Assembly: GCA_012727435.1 (NCBI GenBank)
Contig: JAAYHB010000021.1
Coordinates: forward strand, 124,001 to 188,000
Source of the DNA: Clostridiales bacterium
GTDB lineage: Bacteria; Bacillota; Clostridia; Oscillospirales; CAG-272
Reading direction: 5' to 3'
DNA length: 64,000 nucleotides
Below are positions 9,272 through 16,256 of the stretch, in pieces. The position numbers and the translations under genes were made by a program. Numbering within the stretch: the first letter of the stretch is position 1; every line of letters begins with the position of its first letter. The notes beneath the pieces were generated by a model. The model had not been told where the DNA came from. It saw only the letters and a program-made list of their open reading frames with translations, and did no database searches.

Positions 9272-10270
9272 ATGAAGCTGCACAAAACAATTTCCGCAAT
9301 TCTTGCGGCGCTCCTAATATCACTGCCAATCGCCGGTTGCGCGGGCGACAAGGGGGGCAAGGTTGACGATGTGACAATCCGTATCGGCGGGCTTGCCGGG
9401 CCGACCTCAATCGGGCTTGTCAAGCTCATGGAGGACAACGAGGCCGGCAAGACCACAAACAAATATGAATTTTCGGTCGACGCCTCCCCCGATGTAATCA
9501 CGCCGAAGCTCGTGCAGGGCAATCTCGACATCGCCGCCGTACCAGCTAATCTTGCTTCGGTGCTCTACAACAACACCGACGGCAAAATCCAGCTTCTGGC
9601 GATCAACACGCTCGGCGTGCTCTATATCCTGACCAGAAATGTTCAGATAAACTCGGTCGCTGACCTTCGAGGAAAAACCATCTACGCCTCGGGCAAGGGC
9701 GCGACCCCCGAGTTCTCGCTGCGCTATATCTTAAGCGAAAACGGTATCTACCCCGACAAAGACGTGACAATCGAATGGAAGAGCGAGCACTCCGAGGTGG
9801 TGGCGGCGCTGAGCACCGCCGGCAGCGGGATAGCCATGCTGCCCCAGCCTTTTGTCACCATCGCCCGGAACACCCTGTCCGACCTTGTCGTCGCTCTCGA
9901 CCTGACCGAGGAGTGGAATAAAATCGGAGGCGGCACCGAAATGCTGACCGGAGTGCTTGTCGTGCGCCGCGAGTTTGCTGAGGCACACCCCGCCGCCCTT
10001 GCCGCATTCCTTGACGAGTACGCCGCCTCCACCGAGTATGTCAACAAAAACGTTTCAGAAGCGGCACAACTTGTCGGGAAGTTCAATATTTTCAATGCAG
10101 CGGTAGCCGAAGCTGCCATACCCCATTGCAATATTACATTCATAGGCGGCGAGAACATGAAACCACTCATGGAGGGCTACCTCAAGGTCCTCTACGACCA
10201 AAAACCGGCCTCGGTCGGCGGCAAGCTGCCGGGCGACGATTTTTACTATGTCTCTAAAGTCTCTGATTAA
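9272..10270 (+). CDS. ABC transporter substrate-binding lipoprotein, NMT1/SsuA-like
   Basis: Extracellular binding protein of the NMT1/THI5-like/SsuA group. The lipobox is IAGC after the leader KTISAILAALLISLP. The core has the family pattern LAGPTSIGLVKLMED, an early QGNLDIAAVPANLASVLYN segment and a late GVLVVRREFAEAHPAALAAFLDEY. The track starts at 9188, but AAGAAGG seven bases before the ATG at 9272 sets the real start (332 aa). It overlaps the permease gene by 23 bp. The substrate cannot be told from sequence; the family covers sulfonates, nitrate, taurine and pyrimidine precursors. Confidence 0.88.
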   Translation: MKLHKTISAILAALLISLPIAGCAGDKGGKVDDVTIRIGGLAGPTSIGLVKLMEDNEAGKTTNKYEFSVDASPDVITPKLVQGNLDIAAVPANLASVLYNNTDGKIQLLAINTLGVLYILTRNVQINSVADLRGKTIYASGKGATPEFSLRYILSENGIYPDKDVTIEWKSEHSEVVAALSTAGSGIAMLPQPFVTIARNTLSDLVVALDLTEEWNKIGGGTEMLTGVLVVRREFAEAHPAALAAFLDEYAASTEYVNKNVSEAAQLVGKFNIFNAAVAEAAIPHCNITFIGGENMKPLMEGYLKVLYDQKPASVGGKLPGDDFYYVSKVSD

Positions 10271-11015
10271 AAACAAGCGCATAGCGACCGCCGTTTCGGT
10301 TCTTCTGGCGCTTGGCATCTGGCAGGCCGCCGCCTTTATTGTGGGCGAGAAGATTCTGCTGGCTTCTCCGGTTGAAGTTATTGTCCGGCTTGCGACAATC
10401 TGGACCGAGCCCGGCTTTTTCGGGGCCATAGGATTTAGTTTCTCGCGCATTGTCGGCGGGTTTCTGCTCGGTCTGCTCGTCGGCTCGCTCCTTGCGGTCG
10501 CCGCCGGGCGCTTTGAGGTTGTCGATACTTTGCTCAAACCTCTGATGGTGACAGTCAAAACCGTGCCGGTAGCCTCATTTATCGTAATCGCCCTGATATG
10601 GCTCTCCCCCGCCCGGCTCTCGGTCTTTATTTCCTTCCTTATTGTACTGCCGGTAGTTTACTCAAACGTGCTCGGCGGCATACGCAGCATTCCGAAAAAC
10701 ATGACTGTAATGGCCGATGTATTTCATATGCCCTGGCACCGGCGCTTTGTCTACATTTGGCTGCCGGCCGTCCGGCCTTACCTCACCTCTGCCTGTGCCT
10801 CGGCGCTCGGCATGTCCTGGAAGGCCGGCGTCGCTGCCGAGGTCATCGGGCTGCCGCAGGGCTCCATGGGCGAGGCGCTGTATGACGCGAAAATCTTCTT
10901 CAACACAACCGACCTGCTCGCATGGACGGTGATTATCGTCGTTGTGAGTGTCCTCTTTGAGCGGCTCTTCATGGCGCTGCTGAAGTTCGGCTTCGGAAGG
11001 TTGGTGCGGCTATGA
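10248..11015 (+). CDS. ABC transporter permease, SsuC/TauC-like
   Basis: Membrane subunit of the importer with about six hydrophobic segments and the EAA loop MADVFHMPWHRRFVYIWLPAVRPYL near residues 152-178. Its 255 aa match the SsuC family. The ATG lies inside the end of the binding-protein gene (23-bp overlap), and its own stop overlaps the next start by 4 bp, so the three genes form one translationally coupled operon. Confidence 0.9.
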   Translation: MSLKSLIKNKRIATAVSVLLALGIWQAAAFIVGEKILLASPVEVIVRLATIWTEPGFFGAIGFSFSRIVGGFLLGLLVGSLLAVAAGRFEVVDTLLKPLMVTVKTVPVASFIVIALIWLSPARLSVFISFLIVLPVVYSNVLGGIRSIPKNMTVMADVFHMPWHRRFVYIWLPAVRPYLTSACASALGMSWKAGVAAEVIGLPQGSMGEALYDAKIFFNTTDLLAWTVIIVVVSVLFERLFMALLKFGFGRLVRL

Positions 11016-11602
11016 TTATTAAAATGGAAGATATTCGGGTCGAAAGCCTCTACAAGAGCTTCGGCTCAAAGCCGGTGCTCAAGGACTTCTCCGCAACCTT
11101 CACTGCCGGGCAGGTGAGTATTATCATGGGCGAGTCGGGCTGCGGCAAAACTACGTTGCTCAATATTGTCCTCGGTATCGAAAAGCCCGACGGCGGAAGA
11201 ATTTTAGGCGTACCCGCGCGCGTGTCCGCGGTTTTTCAGGAAGACAGGCTCTGCGAGGACTTTTCAGCCGGAACCAATGTGCGCATTACCGCCGCGAAGG
11301 GTATCACTCAAAAGGATATAAGCGACGCGCTCACAGCCCTCGGCCTTGGCGACAATATAAAAACCCCGGTGCGCGAGCTGTCGGGCGGCATGAAGCGGCG
11401 GGTGGCAATCGCGCGGGCAATGCTGGCCGAAAGTGCTCTCGTCGTCCTTGACGAGCCCTTTACCGGCCTTGACTCTGCCAACCGCGCTGCAGCCGCCGCC
11501 TTTATTCTCTCCAGACTGAACGGCCGCACCCTGATTGCCGTCACACATTCGACCGCCGATGCCGATCTCCTCGGTGCATGTCAGATAATCAGAATGACTT
11601 AA
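11012..11602 (+). CDS. ABC transporter ATPase, SsuB/TauB-like, compact
   Basis: Cytoplasmic ATPase of the three-gene importer. Walker A is GESGCGKT, the Q-loop is AVFQEDRL, the signature is LSGGMKRR, Walker B is LVVLDEP and the H-loop is AVTHS. It is complete but only 196 aa against the usual 240-260: it stops soon after the H-loop, and the stretch between Walker A and the Q-loop is short. The start overlaps the permease stop (ATGA). No promoter was seen before it. Confidence 0.92.
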   Translation: MIIKMEDIRVESLYKSFGSKPVLKDFSATFTAGQVSIIMGESGCGKTTLLNIVLGIEKPDGGRILGVPARVSAVFQEDRLCEDFSAGTNVRITAAKGITQKDISDALTALGLGDNIKTPVRELSGGMKRRVAIARAMLAESALVVLDEPFTGLDSANRAAAAAFILSRLNGRTLIAVTHSTADADLLGACQIIRMT

Positions 11603-11605
11603 TTT

Positions 11606-11700
11606 GCGGGGCTCTGCCCCGCTTTTCTTCGGGGGCGCTGCCCCCGAACCCCGCTTAAGGAGCTTTTTGAAAAAGTTCCTTAAGAATCCTCAAAAACTTT
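11606..11700 (+). repeat. Double-hairpin intergenic repeat, copy A
   Basis: Contains GCGGGGC-TCT-GCCCCGC, then TTCGGGGGC-GCT-GCCCCCGAA, then the palindrome CTTAAGGAGCTTTTTGAA and its partner GTTCCTTAAG, ending AATCCTCAAAAACTTT. Copies B (24612) and C (54817) share the order and flanks but carry different, compensated stem bases. It lies directly after the ABC ATPase gene and may act as a 3' end structure. Confidence 0.75.
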
Positions 11701-11724
11701 AATCCTATCTTGCTAATACCATAG

Positions 11725-11748
11725 CGCGGGCACAATATCCCGCGTTTT
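11725..11748 (+). terminator. Hairpin with short T-run
   Basis: CGCGGG-N8-CCCGCG followed by TTTT; a likely intrinsic terminator before the transketolase promoter. Confidence 0.5.
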
Positions 11749-11802
11749 GCCGCCTTTATAATGCCTAAGACATTCCAAACCGTGCACCCGCAAAGCTAAT
11801 TC

Positions 11803-11831
11803 TTGACAACCGCCCCTTCTTATTATATAAT
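11803..11831 (+). promoter_or_regulatory. Transketolase operon promoter
   Basis: Exact TTGACA-N17-TATAAT, 48 bases before the start codon. Confidence 0.9.
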
Positions 11832-11840
11832 GTACCTACC

Positions 11841-11861
11841 TGTGCAATAATTGATTGCACA
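11841..11861 (+). promoter_or_regulatory. Perfect inverted repeat, possible operator
   Basis: TGTGCAAT-AATTG-ATTGCACA lies at about +3 to +23 relative to the predicted transcription start, a position where a bound repressor would block transcription. The regulator is unknown. Confidence 0.5.
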
Positions 11862-11878
11862 TACAAAGGAGGACCACA

Positions 11879-12709
11879 ATGGAACAGGAAAAGCTTGAAT
11901 TCCTGAAGCGGACCACCGCAAACATCAGGCTGGGAATACTTGAGGCGACCTATTCTGCGGCCTCGGGCCATCCCGGCGGCTCGCTTTCAATCGCCGAAAT
12001 ACTGGCCTATCTTTATTTTGAGGAAATGAATATCGACCCGAAAAACCCGAAGTGGGAGGACCGCGACCGGCTCGTTCTCTCCAAGGGTCACACCACCCCC
12101 GCGCTTTACGCCGCACTTGCCGAGAGGGGCTTCTTTCCGCGCGAGGAGCTGAAAAAATTCCGTCAGGCCGACTCATACCTTGAAGGCCATCCCGACATGA
12201 AGGGCACCCCCGGTGTCGACATGACCACCGGCTCGCTCGGTCTCGGCATCTCAGCCGCCTGCGGCATGGCGCTGGCCGGAAAAATTGCCGGCAAGTCTTA
12301 CCGTGTTTATGCAATTGTGGGCGACGGCGAAGCCGAAGAAGGACAGGTCTGGGAGGCTTCGATGTTCGCCAATCATTATAAACTCGACAACCTCTGCGTA
12401 ATACTCGACTGGAACGGCCTTCAGATCGACGGCCGCGTGACCGATGTCATGAACCCCACCCCCTTTGACAAGAAGTTTGAAGCTTTCGGATATAATGTTG
12501 TGATGGTAGACGCGCACGATTTCAACTCGATAGAATCAGGCTTTGCCGCAGCCCGCGCCTGCCGAGGCAGACCTACCGCCATTATTGCGGTATCGACCAA
12601 AGGCAAGGGCGTCTCCTTCATGGAAAATCAGGCATCCTGGCACGGGTCTGCTCCGAATGCCGAGCAGTACGCGCAGGCAGTCGCCGAAATCAAGGCCACG
12701 CTCAACTGA
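11879..12709 (+). CDS. tktA: Transketolase, N-terminal (thiamine diphosphate) subunit
   Basis: First half of a split transketolase of the pentose phosphate pathway, transferring two-carbon units between sugar phosphates. Family motifs include GHPGGSLSIAEILAYLYF near residue 27, SKGHTTPALYAAL and the thiamine-diphosphate/metal motif GDGEAEEGQVWEA near 148. The 276 aa are normal for the half subunit. The ATG at 11879 follows AAAGGAGGACCACA; the track start at 11855 lies upstream of that site. The C-terminal half follows 15 bp later in the same operon. Confidence 0.95.
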   Translation: MEQEKLEFLKRTTANIRLGILEATYSAASGHPGGSLSIAEILAYLYFEEMNIDPKNPKWEDRDRLVLSKGHTTPALYAALAERGFFPREELKKFRQADSYLEGHPDMKGTPGVDMTTGSLGLGISAACGMALAGKIAGKSYRVYAIVGDGEAEEGQVWEASMFANHYKLDNLCVILDWNGLQIDGRVTDVMNPTPFDKKFEAFGYNVVMVDAHDFNSIESGFAAARACRGRPTAIIAVSTKGKGVSFMENQASWHGSAPNAEQYAQAVAEIKATLN

Positions 12710-12724
12710 TTGGAGGACAAAAAA

Positions 12725-13666
12725 ATGGCAGAAAAGATAGCAACCCGCGAAGCCTACGGGAATGCCCTCGCCGAGCTCGGCGAAAAATATGATTTTGTGG
12801 TGCTTGACGCCGACCTTTCGGCTGCCACAAAGACCGGTATATTCAAAAAGAAGTTCCCCGACAGGTTTTTCAACTGCGGCATTGCCGAGGGCAACATGCA
12901 CTCGGTGGCTGCCGGTATAGCGTCGACCGGCAGGGTGGTTTTTGTCTCAACCTTTGCGATGTTCTCGGCCGGGCGCGCCTTTGAGCAGATACGCAACAGC
13001 ATCGGCTACCCGCACTTAAATGTCAAAATCGGCGCTACACACGCCGGAATCACGGTCGGTGAGGACGGCGCCACCCACCAGTGCCTTGAGGACCTTGCCA
13101 CAATGCGGGTTATCCCGGGTATGGCTGTAGTCAACCCGGCAGATGCCGTCGAGACCCGCGCCGCCGTGGAATGGGCGATAAACTACTACGGCCCGACCTA
13201 TCTGCGTTTCGGCAGGATGGCAACCCCGGTAATTTTCGACCCCGCCACCTATAAATTCGAGTTCGGCAAGGCAATGACGCTTGCCGAGGGTAGCGACGTG
13301 ATGATAATCGCCACCGGAATCATGGTCGCCCAGGCGCTCGAAGCCCGCGAACTGCTGAAAAACGAGGGAATTTCGGCCGGCGTTATCAATATGCACACAA
13401 TAAAACCGATTGACCGCGACGCCATCGTCCGCGCCGCCGCCGCGACCGGCGCGATTGTCACCGCCGAGGAGCATAACATCATCGGCGGGCTAGGTTCGGC
13501 GGTCGCCGAGGTTGTCTGCGAGACCAAGCCGGTCCCGGTGCTCCGGGTCGGCGTTGAGGACAAGTTCGGCAAGTCGGGGAAGGTTCCGGCGCTGCTTGAG
13601 ATGTACGGTCTCACCCCGGCCCACATCGCCGCCAAGGCCAAGCAGGCTGTGGAAATGAAAAAATAA
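12725..13666 (+). CDS. tktB: Transketolase, C-terminal (pyrimidine-binding) subunit
   Basis: Second half of the split transketolase. It has the pyrimidine-binding segment FFNCGIAEGNMHSVAAG near residue 54, the GVTVGEDGATHQ-like element ITVGEDGATHQCLEDLA near 113 and a C-terminal transketolase fold (IINMHTIKPIDRDAI-like). It is 313 aa. The start at 12725 is set by TGGAGG with good spacing; the track start at 12710 lies over that site. Stoichiometric expression with the N-half is expected from the tight spacing. Confidence 0.95.
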   Translation: MAEKIATREAYGNALAELGEKYDFVVLDADLSAATKTGIFKKKFPDRFFNCGIAEGNMHSVAAGIASTGRVVFVSTFAMFSAGRAFEQIRNSIGYPHLNVKIGATHAGITVGEDGATHQCLEDLATMRVIPGMAVVNPADAVETRAAVEWAINYYGPTYLRFGRMATPVIFDPATYKFEFGKAMTLAEGSDVMIIATGIMVAQALEARELLKNEGISAGVINMHTIKPIDRDAIVRAAAATGAIVTAEEHNIIGGLGSAVAEVVCETKPVPVLRVGVEDKFGKSGKVPALLEMYGLTPAHIAAKAKQAVEMKK

Positions 13667-13683
13667 AGATGTGCCAGAGATAT

Positions 13684-13707
13684 TCGGGGGCTTTTTGAAG
13701 CCCCCGA
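13684..13707 (+). terminator. Hairpin after transketolase
   Basis: TCGGGGGCTT-TTTG-AAGCCCCCGA, a 10-bp perfect stem 18 bases after the stop. It has no T-run, so termination may be partial. Confidence 0.5.
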
Positions 13708-13806
13708 GACTCCTGCATACATCAAAAAACCTGATAGTATTGCAATCTGCTGCAAAAACTAAGATGGGGCGCTTTATTTTACGGCAGGCAGGCCGGGAGG
13801 GCAGAT

Positions 13807-14145
13807 ATGGAAACCAAGCGCTTTGCCAAAAATGACGCCGGCTTTGTCTGCGCCAGATGCGGGGCAGAAGTCAGGCCTCTCGGCTACTCCTCGCGGAATC
13901 ACTGCCCCTTTTGCCTCTGGTCTTTGCATATCGACAACTTCCCCGGCGACCGCTCCTGTTGCTGCGGCGGGCTGATGGAGCCTGTCGGTGCCCTGCCCGA
14001 CCCGAAAAAGGGGTATATAATCATACACCGCTGCATAAAATGCGGCGCTCTCCGGCGCTGCCGCGCCGCACATGACGCAAAGATTCAGCCCGACGACATC
14101 GGGCTGATAATAAAGCTGACCGCCGGCGAGCAGCCCGACAAGTAG
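13807..14145 (+). CDS. RNHCP-domain zinc protein
   Basis: A 112-aa protein with the signature SSRNHCPFCLWSLHID that names the RNHCP family, preceded by a CARCG pair and followed by SCCCGG and RCIKCGALRRCR; in total four cysteine pairs able to bind zinc. The ribosome binding site GGGAGG lies nine bases before the ATG. The biochemical role of the family is not known to me. It is not obviously part of the transketolase operon, being separated by a hairpin. Confidence 0.85.
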   Translation: METKRFAKNDAGFVCARCGAEVRPLGYSSRNHCPFCLWSLHIDNFPGDRSCCCGGLMEPVGALPDPKKGYIIIHRCIKCGALRRCRAAHDAKIQPDDIGLIIKLTAGEQPDK

Positions 14146-14297
14146 GACAAAATCACAAAACCCCCGAATACACAAAATCGTCACGATATTTTCACGCCCC
14201 GGGCACCCGGCTTCACATTCCGATAAAACTTCTTAATTAGAATATTATCAGGGCATTATACATTCCGGACATATAAGGAAAGGAAACCAGAAGAAAA

Positions 14298-15377
14298 ATG
14301 ATAAAAATTGACCATCTTGTAAAAACCTACGGGACAAACTATGCGGTGGACGATATCAGCTTCGAGATAAAGCGGGGCGAGGTAGTAGGCTTCCTCGGCC
14401 CGAACGGAGCCGGAAAGTCTACCGTTATGAATATTATTACAGGTTATCTTTCCTCGACCTCCGGGACCGTAACGATAGACGGAATTGACGTGCTCGAAAA
14501 CCCGCTCGCCACCAAAAAAATGGTCGGATATCTGCCCGAGCAGCCGCCGCTTTACCTTGAGCTCACGGTTGAGGAATATCTCAACTTCACTTATGAACTC
14601 AAGGGCTGCACTTTCAACCGCGAAAAGCACCTGCGCGAAATCTGCGACATAGTAAAAATCACCGATGTTTACAAGCGCGTAATCAGAAACCTCTCAAAGG
14701 GCTACAGGCAGCGGGTAGGCATAGCGCAGGCGCTGGTCGGAAATCCCGAAATCATTATTTTCGACGAACCCACAATCGGGCTTGACCCGAAACAAATAAT
14801 AGAAATCCGCAACCTTATCCGCACACTCGGCCGTGACCACACCGTCATCCTCTCCACTCATATTCTTCAGGAGGTACAGGCCTGCTGCGACAGGATAATC
14901 ATCATAAACAAGGGGCGCATTGTTGCCGACGAGCTGACCGAGAACATCTCGCGCGCCGTCGGGGCCAACCGGAGATTCAATGTAAAGATCTGCGGCCCGC
15001 AGCGCGAGGTGCTTGCCATGCTCAAATCCAAACCCGGCATAGTTTATGCCGAAGCACTGACGACACGCGACGGCGACGCCAATGTCTATATGATCGAAAG
15101 CGACGTCGGGATCGACATCCGCAAGAGCCTGTTCTATACGCTGGCCGAGAAAAACTGGCCGCTGGTCGGTCTTGAGTCGCTCGGGATGAACCTTGAAGAC
15201 ATCTTCATCACGATTGTGGACAAGTCGAGCGAGGTAAGAGGCCGCCGCGACGTAAAGAAGAAAAAGGCGCCCGGCAAAGCCACGATTGAAACAGAGGTTG
15301 CCGAGGCAATGCTTGAAAAAACCGCAAAAACAAAGCCCTCCGAAATTGCCGGCAAATCCCCGGGGGAGAAAAAATAA
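14298..15377 (+). CDS. ABC-2 type exporter ATPase, GldA-like
   Basis: First gene of a four-gene module resembling the Gld ABC system. Walker A is GPNGAGKS near residue 38, the signature is LSKGYRQRVGIAQALVG, Walker B is IIIFDEPTIGLDP and the H-loop is ILSTHILQEV. The 359-aa length includes a C-terminal DUF4162-like extension and then a Lys/Ala-rich tail of about 50 residues (RRDVKKKKAPGK onward) that is unusual. The start follows AAGGAAAGG. Function in Firmicutes is unknown; the family name comes from gliding bacteria and does not imply gliding here. Confidence 0.9.
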   Translation: MIKIDHLVKTYGTNYAVDDISFEIKRGEVVGFLGPNGAGKSTVMNIITGYLSSTSGTVTIDGIDVLENPLATKKMVGYLPEQPPLYLELTVEEYLNFTYELKGCTFNREKHLREICDIVKITDVYKRVIRNLSKGYRQRVGIAQALVGNPEIIIFDEPTIGLDPKQIIEIRNLIRTLGRDHTVILSTHILQEVQACCDRIIIINKGRIVADELTENISRAVGANRRFNVKICGPQREVLAMLKSKPGIVYAEALTTRDGDANVYMIESDVGIDIRKSLFYTLAEKNWPLVGLESLGMNLEDIFITIVDKSSEVRGRRDVKKKKAPGKATIETEVAEAMLEKTAKTKPSEIAGKSPGEKK

Positions 15378-15451
15378 TCCCGCCGCATGATCGCGGATTT
15401 ACCCCGGTGTCAATATAAACGAAAGGAGAACGGCCAGGTCCGTTTGTGCCA

Positions 15452-16240
15452 ATGTTTGCAATTTACAAAAAAGAGCTGCGCTCGTACTTTATAGGAGCAA
15501 CCGGGTACGTTTATACCGGGATTTTTCTCGCCCTCTCGGCGCTGCTTTTGTGCTACACCACGCTCCAGGCGAAAACCTATAAAACCTCCGAATATTTTAC
15601 CTTTATGATTTTTGCGCTCATCATCCTATTGCCGCTGCTTACAATGCGGCTTTTCGCCGAGGAGCGCAAGATGAGAACCGAGCAGTTTCTGCTCACCGCG
15701 CCGGTGACGATAACCGGCATGGTGCTCGGCAAATTTTTTGCAGCCTTCACGATTTTCACCGGCACAATGCTTTTTTCCTGTATTAACTTTTTCCCGCTGT
15801 TCAGCATTGGTCGGCGGGAACTCAGAACCGCTTACCCCGACGTTAAGGACTTATCAAAGTTTCCGCACATCGGGCCGGTTGCCGGCCAGATCTTCGGCAG
15901 CTTTGTCGGTCTTTTACTTATCGGAGCAACTTTTCTTGCCATCGGGGTGTTCCTCTCGGCGCTGACCGAGAGCCAGCTTGCCGCCGCGGTCGCCACCATC
16001 GCTACAATACTGGTAATGGTCACCTGCGGGCTGCTGACCCAAATAACCGACAAGGACGGGCAGTACCTCATCAACAGTTATGCGGTGCGCTTTGTGCTCA
16101 ACTGGTTTTCGGTGCTCAGCCGCTACACGCCCTTTACCTACGGACAATTTGACCTGGCGGCGGTTGTCTACTATCTGTCGCTGACAGCGGTATTTTTGTT
16201 CCTCACGGTGCGCGTTTACGACAAGCGCCGCTGGGCCTGA
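15452..16240 (+). CDS. ABC-2 type permease, GldF-like
   Basis: Membrane component with six hydrophobic segments and the family N-terminus MFAIYKKELRSYFIGATGYVYTGIF. The cytoplasmic motif RLFAEERKMRTEQFLLTAPVT near residue 70 is typical of ABC-2 permeases. The track starts at a GTG at 15446; the ATG two codons later matches the family start better. The AAAGGAG at 15423 is too far away to decide. It is followed 16 bp later by the GldG-like gene with a strong ribosome binding site, consistent with one operon. Confidence 0.88.
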   Translation: MFAIYKKELRSYFIGATGYVYTGIFLALSALLLCYTTLQAKTYKTSEYFTFMIFALIILLPLLTMRLFAEERKMRTEQFLLTAPVTITGMVLGKFFAAFTIFTGTMLFSCINFFPLFSIGRRELRTAYPDVKDLSKFPHIGPVAGQIFGSFVGLLLIGATFLAIGVFLSALTESQLAAAVATIATILVMVTCGLLTQITDKDGQYLINSYAVRFVLNWFSVLSRYTPFTYGQFDLAAVVYYLSLTAVFLFLTVRVYDKRRWA

Positions 16241-16256
16241 CGAAAGGAGGAACCAG

